NCBI RefSeq assembly: GCF_900128945.1 | Contig: NZ_FQUD01000004.1 | Coordinates: 310,001 to 374,000 of the forward strand | From: Chryseobacterium sp. OV279 | GTDB lineage: Bacteria; Bacteroidota; Bacteroidia; Flavobacteriales; Weeksellaceae | Reading direction: 5' to 3' | DNA: 64,000 bases | Shown here: positions 26,472 through 34,633 of the stretch, one piece after another | How the letters are laid out: each line of letters opens with the position of its first letter | How positions within the stretch are numbered: position 1 is the first letter of the stretch | Made by a program: the position numbers and the translations under genes | Notes under the pieces: model-generated | Database searches by the model: none | Seen by the model: only the letters and a program-made list of their open reading frames with translations | What the model was told of the DNA's origin: nothing

Positions 26472-27542
26472 ATGAGATTAAAAGAACTTTTACATTATAC
26501 GTATATTTTCCCTGTTCTGGCGGTGGGGTATTATTTTTCCGGCCTGATGGGCGGTGGAGTTGTCAATGACATTATTGCAGGACTTCTGCTCACCGGAAGT
26601 GTTTTATCTGCAGTGCACCACGCAGAAGTGGTGGCTCATAAAGTAGGCGAGCCGTTCGGAACCATTATCCTAGCCCTTTGTATCACCATTATTGAAGTCG
26701 CGCTTATCATCTCGCTCATGGTGGCCGGCGGAGATCAGGCGATCACGCTGGCCAGAGATACCGTTTTTGCTGCCGTCATGATTATTCTTAACGGAATTCT
26801 GGGGATCTGTATCCTCGTAGGTGGTGTGAAATACCACGAACAGTTCTTTGCAAGAACTTCTGCAACCACTTATCTGGTAAGTATTGTTTCCATTCTGGTG
26901 CTTACCCTTGTCCTTCCTAATTTTACTTCAAGTGTCAACGGACCTTTCTATAACGAAGCCCAATTAATATTTATTTCTATTGCCTGTCTTGTGATCTACG
27001 GAGTTTTCCTGATGGTACAGACGGTGCGTCACAGAAGCTACTTTATCGTTCCTGATGAACATCCTGAAGAGCATTATATTCCTTCCCTGAACAAAACGCT
27101 GATCAGCTTCGGTTTCCTGGTGGTGTGTCTTGTCATTGTTGTACTGATGGCGAAGGGACTTTCCGGAACGATTGAAGGAATGGTACAGAGCATAGGCGCT
27201 CCGAAATCGTTGGTTGGGGTTATTATTGCGGGAGTGGTACTTCTTCCTGAAGGAGTGGCAGCGATCCGTGCGGCGAGAAGCAATCAGATACAGTCCAGTC
27301 TAAATCTGGCCCTGGGATCTGCATTGGCGAGTATCGGACTGACGATTCCAGCGGTATCTACCGTTTGTATCATGTATGATATTCCTTTGGTATTAGGATT
27401 GGATAAAAAAGACATTATCCTTCTTTCTTTGTCCGTATTTATTGTGATGCTTTCTTTAAGCCGTGGAAAGACGAATATCCTGTACGGAACGGTCTTATTA
27501 GTTAACCTTGCTGCTTACATCTTTACGGTCATCGTTCCATAA
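26472..27542 (+). CDS. chaA: ChaA-type Ca2+(Na+)/H+ antiporter
   Basis: 356 residues with about 11 membrane segments and the two inverted alpha repeats of the CaCA family. The first has GEPFGTIILALCITIIEVALIISLM; the second has LLPEGVAAIRAARSNQIQSSLNLALGSALASIG. The paired Glu residues in these repeats bind the cation in related exchangers. It likely expels Ca2+ or Na+ in exchange for protons. A single gene, flanked by repeat tracts. Confidence 0.9.
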   Translation: MRLKELLHYTYIFPVLAVGYYFSGLMGGGVVNDIIAGLLLTGSVLSAVHHAEVVAHKVGEPFGTIILALCITIIEVALIISLMVAGGDQAITLARDTVFAAVMIILNGILGICILVGGVKYHEQFFARTSATTYLVSIVSILVLTLVLPNFTSSVNGPFYNEAQLIFISIACLVIYGVFLMVQTVRHRSYFIVPDEHPEEHYIPSLNKTLISFGFLVVCLVIVVLMAKGLSGTIEGMVQSIGAPKSLVGVIIAGVVLLPEGVAAIRAARSNQIQSSLNLALGSALASIGLTIPAVSTVCIMYDIPLVLGLDKKDIILLSLSVFIVMLSLSRGKTNILYGTVLLVNLAAYIFTVIVP

Positions 27543-27577
27543 TTAGAGGTTAGAAATTAGATATTAGAAGTTAGAAA
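27543..27577. repeat. Heptad word tract, TTAGANN type
   Basis: Five successive 7-base units, each starting TTAGA, begin directly after the chaA stop codon. They are in the convergent region with the haemoglobin gene. Confidence 0.7.
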
Positions 27578-27609
27578 AGTCAGGTTTCCTGGAGTTTCCG
27601 TTTTTTTTA

Positions 27610-27708
27610 ATCCAAAATCTATAACTCGAATCCAAAAATCTCGTACCCCGCATCTCGAAAACCGGCATCCCGAAACTCTCAAACCCAAAACGCTCCGACT
27701 CTCAAACT
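27610..27708. repeat. Heptad word tract, CCCG / CTCG type
   Basis: A run of words such as ATCTCG, TACCCCG, CATCCCG and CTCTCAAAC, many at 7-base steps. Similar words occur at 35884-35907 and (inverted) in the octad tract at 35802-35857. Confidence 0.55.
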
Positions 27709-27710
27709 TA

Positions 27711-28091
27711 TTAGAGCCTCCTCGCCAGCTCCATTTTAAAAGCCATGAGCTTAGCGATATTTTCAGACTTATAAATAGCCATGTCGGCATTTTCTCCAAC
27801 GAAATTTTCTTCGATAGTGGTGCTCCAGAGCTTTAGCCAGCGGTCAAAATGTTGCTGTTCCATCGCCTGAATTTCATTGATCGGAAAATGAACGCCCATA
27901 GGATTTCCCTTGTAGCTCATCTGACCAAACAGAATAGATTCCCAGAATGAATACATTTTAGGAAGGTGTTTGTCCCAGTCTACTTTGGCTACATCATTAA
28001 AGAAAAACCCAATGGTCTCATCTTTAACAACTTTCGTGTAAAATGAATTCACAAGATGTTCAATATCCTCTCTGGATTCCAATTTTTTCAT
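27711..28091 (-). CDS. Group III truncated haemoglobin
   Basis: 126 residues. The family signature is clear: HLPKMYSFWESILFG, YKGNPMGVHFPIN, and HFDRWLKLW. His81 in HFDRW is the predicted proximal haem ligand; group III proteins usually have His at the distal E7 position or a nearby residue. These small globins bind O2, NO or H2S; roles are mostly inferred to be in NO or reactive-nitrogen handling. Single gene; the 3' end is convergent with chaA. Confidence 0.93.
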   Translation of the reverse strand: MKKLESREDIEHLVNSFYTKVVKDETIGFFFNDVAKVDWDKHLPKMYSFWESILFGQMSYKGNPMGVHFPINEIQAMEQQHFDRWLKLWSTTIEENFVGENADMAIYKSENIAKLMAFKMELARRL

Positions 28092-28136
28092 AGTTCAAAT
28101 GTACTGCAAAATCAAATTAAAAACTGAATCGGCAGC

Positions 28137-28171
28137 TTGATAAATTTCATGAAAACAATATTTTATCTTTG
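28137..28171 (+). promoter_or_regulatory. Promoter of the Kir-type channel gene
   Basis: TTG (28137-28139), 24-base spacer, perfect TATCTTTG -7 element (28164-28171). The spacer is a little long. It predicts a ~67-base 5' leader. Confidence 0.55.
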
Positions 28172-28244
28172 CAGCGGAAATGGTGAAATAAGAGATTGTA
28201 AAATCATTTTATTCACTTACTTTTAAAAGATAAACAGTATAAAA

Positions 28245-29216
28245 ATGGCAAGAGGCTTCGGACAGAAGATCCGTCAGAAAAACACTGAAAACAGTGGTTT
28301 TGGAAGCAATGCATCCGGAAGGTTCATCAATAAGGACGGACTTCCGAATGTCAAGCGGAGAGGCGTGAATGTATTCAACAGACTAAGCTGGTATCACACG
28401 ATGCTGAACCTTTCGACTTTCCGGTTCCTGTCTTATCTGGTGGTGGCCTATATTCTGATCAATCTCGTATTCGCAATGATTTATTATCTGATAGGCGTAG
28501 AGCATCTTACCGGAATTGATAAAAGCGATCCGCTGAACGAGTTCATTGATGTGTTTTTCTTCAGTTCGCAGACCTTTACTACCGTGGGTTACGGGAGAAT
28601 TGCGCCTGTAGGATTTACGGCAAGTCTTGTAGCTACTTTTGAGGCTTTTCTGGGATTGCTTACCTTTGCCATCGCAACCGGACTTTTTTACGGAAGATTT
28701 TCAAGACCGAGAGCTTATCTGAGATTTTCGGATATCGCTGTGATTGCTCCGTTTAAACATTCACGGGCGTTGATGTTCAGACTGGCACCTTTTAAAAATA
28801 ATGCTTTAACGGATGCGGATGTGATTGTTTCTACAGCGATTGAAGTGATTGAGAATGGAGTTCCGAAAAGTAACTTCTACTCTTTAAAGACCCATTTAAG
28901 CAAGATCAATACATTGGCGCTGAACTGGACGGTTGTTCACGAAATCAAGGAAGATTCACCTTTTTATGGCTTTTCTGAGGATGATTTTAAGAATACGGAT
29001 ATTGAGATTATTGTTCAGGTGCGTGCATTTGACGAAGTCTTTTCCAATACAGTGGTTCAGAGATCTTCATACGTCTCTGCAGAAATTGTTTACGGAGCTA
29101 AATTTACTCCGATGTATTATCCCGACCAGAATGATCTGACCACGATATTGGATCTGGATAAAATTAATGACTATCAAAAAACAGATCTTCCGGCTACAGC
29201 TGGAAATAACGAATAA
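28245..29216 (+). CDS. Inward-rectifier (Kir-type) K+ channel
   Basis: 323 residues. The slide-helix-like segment precedes two membrane helices with a pore loop carrying the K+ selectivity filter TVGYG (113-117). The C-terminal ~170 residues form the cytoplasmic immunoglobulin-like Kir domain (RLSDIAVIAPF-like strand, NTLALNWTVVHEIKEDSPFYGFSEDDF, SSYVSAEIVYGAKF). The N-terminal ~40 residues are basic and probably cytoplasmic. The ATG of the next gene follows the stop codon at once, so the two are likely cotranscribed. Confidence 0.93.
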   Translation: MARGFGQKIRQKNTENSGFGSNASGRFINKDGLPNVKRRGVNVFNRLSWYHTMLNLSTFRFLSYLVVAYILINLVFAMIYYLIGVEHLTGIDKSDPLNEFIDVFFFSSQTFTTVGYGRIAPVGFTASLVATFEAFLGLLTFAIATGLFYGRFSRPRAYLRFSDIAVIAPFKHSRALMFRLAPFKNNALTDADVIVSTAIEVIENGVPKSNFYSLKTHLSKINTLALNWTVVHEIKEDSPFYGFSEDDFKNTDIEIIVQVRAFDEVFSNTVVQRSSYVSAEIVYGAKFTPMYYPDQNDLTTILDLDKINDYQKTDLPATAGNNE

Positions 29217-29705
29217 ATGAATTTAGACCTCTATAAAAAGCAGGCTTTACAGAAGCAGAAGGAGCACAAAAAGTTTCTGGACGGATTGAAAAAGAAACCG
29301 CCCAAGAACCTCGATTATATCGTTCAGGAAACCCATGATGAAGTTTTCGATGAAGTAGACTGCCTTCAGTGCGCTAATTGCTGCAAAACCACCGGACCTT
29401 TATACACCGAAAAAGACATCGAGCGTATTTCAAAACATCTGCGGATGAAGCAGGCTGATTTTGAAGCCAAATTCTTAAGAGTAGACGAAGATAACGATAA
29501 GGTCCTTCAGAATCTTCCGTGTTATTTCCTGAATAATGACAATACCTGTTCTATTTATGAAGTAAGGCCGAAAGCCTGCCGGGAATATCCGCATACAGAC
29601 CGTAAAAAGATCTATCAGATCAATGATTTGATGCTTAAAAACACCGTTATCTGCCCCGCTGCATTTGAATTCGTGGAAAAGATGATGAAGAATATTATGA
29701 AATAA
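29217..29705 (+). CDS. YkgJ-family cysteine-cluster protein
   Basis: 162 residues. Two Cys groups: CLQCANCCK (Cys49, 52, 55, 56) and later CYFLNNDNTCSIYEVRPKAC, with a final CP near residue 143. This is the pattern of the YkgJ family, which binds an Fe-S cluster or zinc; the biological role is unknown. It begins at the base after the channel stop codon. It may act independently of the channel and only share its transcript. Confidence 0.88.
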   Translation: MNLDLYKKQALQKQKEHKKFLDGLKKKPPKNLDYIVQETHDEVFDEVDCLQCANCCKTTGPLYTEKDIERISKHLRMKQADFEAKFLRVDEDNDKVLQNLPCYFLNNDNTCSIYEVRPKACREYPHTDRKKIYQINDLMLKNTVICPAAFEFVEKMMKNIMK

Positions 29706-29820
29706 ATCAGAGTTTGTAAAATCTCTTAAATAATGATAAAGTACGTTAAATAAGACTATTACGCATAATTTAATATAATAAGAGTCGTTTAATTTAAACA
29801 ACCATTTAAAATATTGTATT

Positions 29821-30159
29821 ATGAAAAAGTTAGTTTTAACAGCAGCGTTTACTTTAGTCGGCGTAATCGCAGTATCGGCTCAGACCCAGACACAACAGCA
29901 GAAGCCAGCCGAGACGCCTAATAACCAGACCACTCAAACTAAACAACAGACTACACCGGGAACTTCTACCCAAAAACAAAATACTCCGGCAACCACAACC
30001 ACAACTGCAACCGCTACGGTAGATGCAGCAGCCACTCCTGCTACAACAGTTGATGCTGCGGCGACCGTAAATGCGGAGGCAGCTACAGATGCTACGAAAC
30101 CATCAGAGGTAACAAAAGCAGAGAAAAAAGCTAAGAAAAAAGCAAAGTCATCTAAGTAA
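29821..30159 (+). CDS. Small secreted Thr/Gln/Ala-rich low-complexity protein
   Basis: 112 residues with a signal peptide (MKKLVLTAAFTLVGVIAVSAQ). The rest is Thr/Gln/Pro then Ala/Thr/Val rich, and ends with a Lys-rich tail (KAEKKAKKKAKSSK). No domain can be assigned; it is probably disordered. It is closed by its own terminator. Confidence 0.7.
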   Translation: MKKLVLTAAFTLVGVIAVSAQTQTQQQKPAETPNNQTTQTKQQTTPGTSTQKQNTPATTTTTATATVDAAATPATTVDAAATVNAEAATDATKPSEVTKAEKKAKKKAKSSK

Positions 30160-30181
30160 ATACTGAGCAAAGTAGAAAGGT

Positions 30182-30214
30182 AATCCTGAGACTTCATGTT
30201 TCAGGATTTTTTTG
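30182..30214 (+). terminator. Terminator after the low-complexity protein gene
   Basis: An 8-bp stem AATCCTGA / TCAGGATT with an 11-base loop, then a run of T. Confidence 0.8.
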
Positions 30215-30309
30215 TTATCCATTCTTTGAATAATCAACCCGTTCATTATTTACGTATATTTCGGGCGTAAATATAGATCCGGATTACCCGGGCCAAGCTG
30301 ATTTATTCA

Positions 30310-31050
30310 ATGAAAAGATTAAACCCTTCCGTTAAGCATCATCTACTGATAGGAGTTTTCCTGAGTATATGGCTTTTCATTTTTGCTTTTTTTATAAGAC
30401 CGTTTGACGACGGAACCATTAGTTTTAAGGTATGGCTCATTATCAGTATTGGATTTAGTGTCATTGCATTTCTGTGTTATGGAGTTATTGCTTTCCTGCA
30501 GAAATGGGTTTATAGTAAACTGGCAAAATGGAACATCGGGTTTGAATTAATAAGCATTGTTTTTTTTCAGTTTCTTTTTTGGATAGGCACGTATTGTTTT
30601 TATAAAAGCCCTGTTTTGAATGGAGGATATGGTTTTTTTAAGTTTTTAGAGACCATCATTCTTAAATCAGCCTTGATTTCAACGCCCATCATCGTTTTGG
30701 CAAGGATCTATGTGGTTTCATTAATTCCTGCACCGAATGACATCATCATTATCAGGGGAGACAATAAGCTGGATATTTTAAAAATAAAAAAAGATGAACT
30801 GATCTGTGTTTCCAATGCTCAGAATTATGTTGAGATTTTCTTTGTAGAAGGAAATGAAGTAAAGGTAAAACTCATTCGCAGTACCCTTAAAAAGATTCAG
30901 AATGATTTTGATTTTTTAATTCAGATTCATCGTTCGCATCTCATCAATCCATCTCATTTTAAGGCCTGGAAAAATGCGGATACCATTTCGCTTACTCAAA
31001 TTGAACTTCCCGTTTCTAAAAATTACAGAGAACAGTTGTTGTCCTTATAA
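30310..31050 (+). CDS. Membrane-bound LytTR transcriptional regulator
   Basis: 246 residues: four predicted membrane segments (residues ~12-150, for example LIGVFLSIWLFIFAFFI), then a LytTR DNA-binding domain (~155-246, with KIKKDELICVSNAQNYVEIFF and FLIQIHRSHLINP). There is no receiver domain. Membrane-LytTR proteins of this build are thought to sense a signal in the membrane. The upstream region holds a single LytTR-like half-site CCCGTTCAT (30238-30246, 8/9), so autoregulation is possible. The amidohydrolase gene follows after about 100 bases. Confidence 0.85.
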   Translation: MKRLNPSVKHHLLIGVFLSIWLFIFAFFIRPFDDGTISFKVWLIISIGFSVIAFLCYGVIAFLQKWVYSKLAKWNIGFELISIVFFQFLFWIGTYCFYKSPVLNGGYGFFKFLETIILKSALISTPIIVLARIYVVSLIPAPNDIIIIRGDNKLDILKIKKDELICVSNAQNYVEIFFVEGNEVKVKLIRSTLKKIQNDFDFLIQIHRSHLINPSHFKAWKNADTISLTQIELPVSKNYREQLLSL

Positions 31051-31153
31051 TTTCCGTCCCTAAAACCGCGTATTTCATCCCTAATCCCTCATGTCACCTT
31101 GTTGAACGGTGTTTTTGTTTTTATTTTGCCTTCCAGATAAGAATAGATATTAT

Positions 31154-32674
31154 ATGAAAAAACTTTGGATCAGGAGAATTTTATGGTCATCTGCAATAGG
31201 ATTGTGTATGATGGGCTGTGTTTTTTTATGGGCAGATCATGAACTGAATAAAGTTCTTGGGAAATCTACCCGGGTTATTGATTTTTCTTCATTTACTAAA
31301 TCATCATCATTAGTTCAGATAAGAAATGTTAATGTCCTTTCGGAAGATTGTACTCATTTTATTACCAATCAGACCGTCCTTATCAAAGATGGACTCATTG
31401 TTCAGCTTGACGCCAATCAGCAGGTGAATAAGGATGCTACTATCATTGACGGTACGGGAAAGTATCTTATTCCGGGTCTTGTAGACAGCCATGTTCATGT
31501 GAAAGAAAGTAAGAATGATTTGTTTTTATATCTGGCGAATGGGGTTACCTACATCAGGGAAATGGCCGGGCGTCCGGAGATTTTAGAATGGCGGAAATCA
31601 ATCCTGAAAAGCGGTTTGGGACCGAGAATGTTTGTTGCTTCACCACCTATTTTTAGTGAGGCTGGTCTGGCGGGTTATTATTATAGCTGGACAAGACAGT
31701 CCGTCAATTATTCCAATAAAAAAGATGCGGAAAAAGCCATAAAAAAAATAAAGGAGCAGGGCTACGATGCCATTAAAATGTACGGTTTTGTCAATCCGGA
31801 AATGTTTAAAACAACAATACAAATTGCGAAAGAAAATAAGATACCAGTTATTGGGCACATCCCGTTGGTTGATTTAGAAACCTTTTCTTCCTCAGGTCAG
31901 AAGGAAGTTGCCCACATTGAGGAAATAACGGTTAAAACAATTGATGAATTCGGAAAACCAATTTCTAAAAATCCAGAAGAATATCTCCGGTTTTTAAAAA
32001 TACGGTCAGATCAGATCGCCAAAAAACTAAAAGAAAATAAAATAAGTGTTACTTCAACCGTTTGGTTATGCGAAAGCTTTTTAACCCAGCGATTTGACTT
32101 AAAAACTAAACTTAAAGAAATAGAACTAAGATATACTAATCCCAAAATTATTGAAGGAACACCATTATACAAAATGGGTTGGCTACCCGGTAAGAATGGC
32201 TATGAATATGATGGAAAAGATACACCTGAAGCCAAAAAGTTATCACTAAGGTTTTGGAAGACCTATGCGGAAGCGATCCATATCATGAACAAAGCATTGG
32301 TAGATCACCATGTCCCCGTTATGGCCGGAACAGATGCTAATGTTGCCACGGTTGTTCCCGGGTTTGCCCTTCACGATGAATTAGAGTCTTTATCTCGATC
32401 CGGGATGACCAATTCACAGGCTATTTATTCTGCGACGGTGGAGCCGGGTCTATGGATGAAAAGTAAGACCGGGAAGATCAAGACGGGGTATCATTCAGAT
32501 ATGGTACTGCTTGCTAAAAATCCATTGGAAGATATCAGGAATACAAAGGCTATTGAGTATGTGTTTTTTAACAGTCATATCATAAGCAAAACTCAAATTA
32601 AAATGCTCTTGAAAAGCATTGAGAATGCCAATAATGAAAACAGGAATATAGAAATTGGTGAATACCTGAAGTGA
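31154..32674 (+). CDS. Membrane-anchored or exported amidohydrolase
   Basis: 506 residues from ATG 31154; an open extension to 31109 is not conserved-looking. After a membrane or signal segment (RILWSSAIGLCMMGCVFLWA) the protein has the amidohydrolase layout: KDGLIVQLDANQQV (N-terminal barrel), VDSHVHVKES (first metal-binding HxH), a DAIKMYG lysine, GHIPL and VAHIEE histidines, and a MAGTDANV aspartate. It resembles imidazolonepropionase-type cyclic amidohydrolases or prolidase-like enzymes; the substrate is unknown. The metal ligands look complete, so it is likely active outside the cytoplasm. Confidence 0.85.
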   Translation: MKKLWIRRILWSSAIGLCMMGCVFLWADHELNKVLGKSTRVIDFSSFTKSSSLVQIRNVNVLSEDCTHFITNQTVLIKDGLIVQLDANQQVNKDATIIDGTGKYLIPGLVDSHVHVKESKNDLFLYLANGVTYIREMAGRPEILEWRKSILKSGLGPRMFVASPPIFSEAGLAGYYYSWTRQSVNYSNKKDAEKAIKKIKEQGYDAIKMYGFVNPEMFKTTIQIAKENKIPVIGHIPLVDLETFSSSGQKEVAHIEEITVKTIDEFGKPISKNPEEYLRFLKIRSDQIAKKLKENKISVTSTVWLCESFLTQRFDLKTKLKEIELRYTNPKIIEGTPLYKMGWLPGKNGYEYDGKDTPEAKKLSLRFWKTYAEAIHIMNKALVDHHVPVMAGTDANVATVVPGFALHDELESLSRSGMTNSQAIYSATVEPGLWMKSKTGKIKTGYHSDMVLLAKNPLEDIRNTKAIEYVFFNSHIISKTQIKMLLKSIENANNENRNIEIGEYLK

Positions 32675-32878
32675 AGATACGGATCAGTCTCAAAAATTGG
32701 AGAGTACAATAAATACAATCAAACTTATAATGGTCTGTTTAAAATTGATCTTAATTTTCTTAACCTCAATAAACTTTAGTTTATTTCTTAATTTAAACAG
32801 TAAGGATTTAAGCAGTATCCTTATTATTATGAATGAAGAAATCAATAAATTGATCTTTAAGTATTCCATCTTTTAAGA

Positions 32879-32900
32879 TCTTAATGTCTTAATGTTTAAA
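32879..32900. repeat. Octad TCTTAATG words; solo copy of the suf-cassette end sequence
   Basis: Two TCTTAATG units in tandem, then TTTAAA. Bases 32880-32900 match the right boundary of the suf cassette at 19 of 21 positions. Confidence 0.6.
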
Positions 32901-32971
32901 AAAGCTTGCTCCCCAAGTTTTGAGATTAAGTTGAAGATACCGGTTAATTTTTTTCAGTTGATACAATAAAA

Positions 32972-32998
32972 AAAGCGCTGTAACATGTACAGCGCTTT
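32972..32998. terminator. Strong hairpin upstream of the gdhA terminator
   Basis: A perfect 11-bp stem AAAGCGCTGTA / TACAGCGCTTT, loop ACATG. On the minus strand it is followed by a T-run, so it may be a second gdhA terminator. Confidence 0.6.
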
Positions 32999-33044
32999 CT
33001 CCTTTCACTTTTTACTTTTTTCCCATTATCCCGGGAACAGGCTG

Positions 33045-33077
33045 TATCAAAAAAGGCTGGGAATTTACCCAACCTTT
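33045..33077 (-). terminator. gdhA terminator
   Basis: A 10-bp stem with one mismatch (AAAGGTTGGG / CCCAGCCTTT on the minus strand), loop of six bases, followed by TTTT. It lies eight bases beyond the gdhA stop codon. Confidence 0.8.
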
Positions 33078-33084
33078 ATTTATT

Positions 33085-34443
33085 TTATACCACTCCCTGA
33101 GCCAGCATTGCTTCCGCAACTTTCACGAAGCCGGCAATGTTTGCCCCTTTCACGTAGTTTACGTAGCCATCTTCATCTTTTCCGTAGTCTCTACAAGCCT
33201 TGTGGATTCCGATCATGATCTCTTTCAGTCTTGCGTCAACTTCCTCAGAAGTCCAGTTAAGACGGATAGAGTTCTGCGTCATCTCAAGACCTGAAGTAGC
33301 AACACCTCCGGCATTGGAAGCTTTACCAGGCGAGAATAAGATTTTATTGTCTAAGAAATAGTTAATTGCATCTAAAGTAGAAGGCATGTTAGCCGCCTCA
33401 GTAACGCAAAGACATCCGTTTCCTACCAAAACTTTAGCATCTTCAAGATCCAGTTCGTTTTGAGTTGCAGATGGGAATGCTACGTCACATTTCACTTCCC
33501 AAGGACGTTTTCCAGCGTGGAATTCAGCAGAAGGATATTTTTTAGCATAGTCTTCAGCTCTGTTGTTTCCTGAAGATCTCAATTCTAATAAATAATCGAT
33601 TTTTTCTCCGCTGATACCGTCTTTATCATAGATGTATCCGTCCGGACCAGAAACTGTTACTACTTTAGCTCCAAGCTCAGTTGCCTTTTTGATTACTCCC
33701 CAGGCTACGTTTCCGAAACCTGATACACTTACGATTTTATCCTTAAATGTTTCGTTGATCGTCTTAAGCATCTGCTCTGCGAAGTATACTACACCGTATC
33801 CTGTAGCTTCAGGACGGATCAGTGAACCTCCGTAAGCAAGACCTTTTCCGGTAAGTACTCCTGTAAATTCGTTTCTTACTTTTTTGTATTGTCCGAAAAG
33901 ATATCCGATCTCTCTTGCTCCTACACCGATGTCTCCTGCAGGTACATCTGTTTCAGGACCGATATGCTTGCATAATTCAGTCATGAATGCCTGGCAGAAA
34001 CGCATTACTTCCATATCAGATTTTCCTTGCGGATCAAAATCTGAACCTCCTTTACCTCCGCCCATCGGAAGAGTAGTCAATGAGTTTTTAAATACCTGCT
34101 CGAAAGCTAAGAATTTAAGAACTGAAAGGTTTACAGTAGGGTGGAAACGAATTCCTCCTTTGTATGGTCCGATCGCAGAGTTCATTTGGATTCTGAATCC
34201 TCTGTTTACCTGGATCTCTCCTTTATCATCAACCCATGGAACTCTGAAAATTATAACTCTTTCAGGTTCAGCCATTCTCTCTAGAAGCTTCATTCCCGTA
34301 TATTCCTTCTTGGTCATAATAAACGGAATTACAGTCACAGCTACTTCTTTTACGGCTTGTAAAAATTCTGGTTCATTAGGATTTTTTGCTTCAATCTTGG
34401 CAATAAACTCCTGGATTTTCTGGTCAATATTATATTGTTCCAT
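33085..34443 (-). CDS. gdhA: NADP-dependent glutamate dehydrogenase
   Basis: 452 residues, full length for the hexameric small GDH family. Substrate-binding and catalytic lysines can be placed: Lys95 (IGPYKGGIRF), Lys119, Lys131 (MGGGKGGSDFD). The conserved ETDVPAGDIGVGAREIGY motif and the nucleotide-binding SGFGNVAWG follow. It assimilates ammonium into glutamate with NADPH in the cytoplasm. It has its own near-consensus promoter (34470-34499) and terminator, so it is monocistronic. Confidence 0.96.
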   Translation of the reverse strand: MEQYNIDQKIQEFIAKIEAKNPNEPEFLQAVKEVAVTVIPFIMTKKEYTGMKLLERMAEPERVIIFRVPWVDDKGEIQVNRGFRIQMNSAIGPYKGGIRFHPTVNLSVLKFLAFEQVFKNSLTTLPMGGGKGGSDFDPQGKSDMEVMRFCQAFMTELCKHIGPETDVPAGDIGVGAREIGYLFGQYKKVRNEFTGVLTGKGLAYGGSLIRPEATGYGVVYFAEQMLKTINETFKDKIVSVSGFGNVAWGVIKKATELGAKVVTVSGPDGYIYDKDGISGEKIDYLLELRSSGNNRAEDYAKKYPSAEFHAGKRPWEVKCDVAFPSATQNELDLEDAKVLVGNGCLCVTEAANMPSTLDAINYFLDNKILFSPGKASNAGGVATSGLEMTQNSIRLNWTSEEVDARLKEIMIGIHKACRDYGKDEDGYVNYVKGANIAGFVKVAEAMLAQGVV

Positions 34444-34469
34444 ATATTAGGGTTGAATATTATTGTCAA

Positions 34470-34499
34470 CAAATTTAATTTTTTTTTCAAGATTCACAA
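34470..34499 (-). promoter_or_regulatory. gdhA promoter (consensus Bacteroidota type)
   Basis: On the minus strand: TTG (34499-34497), a 19-base spacer, then TAAATTTG (34477-34470), a perfect TTG-N19-TAnnTTTG. It predicts a ~20-base 5' leader before the ATG at 34443. Confidence 0.8.
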
Positions 34500-34633
34500 T
34501 ACTCTATTTCAACATTGTTAAAAATTAAATAATAATGTCCCGAAATATTATTAAATTGATAATTAGTGATCAAATTTTGTTGAAAATTAAAAGTTACGTC
34601 TCAAATAATGCAATATTAAGAAATCGTTAATTC

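Larger units (their letters stand above)
32675..33084. other. Intergenic region between amidohydrolase and gdhA
   Basis: 410 bases with no convincing gene. It holds an AATAAAC/GTTTATT hairpin (32768-32785), an octad TCTTAATG pair with the 21-base sequence also bounding the suf cassette (32879-32900), an 11-bp stem hairpin (32972-32998) and the gdhA terminator (33045-33077). Confidence 0.6.

Noticed and set aside
33884..34450. 188-codon plus-strand open frame
   Set aside because: Antisense to gdhA; no domain and no promoter.
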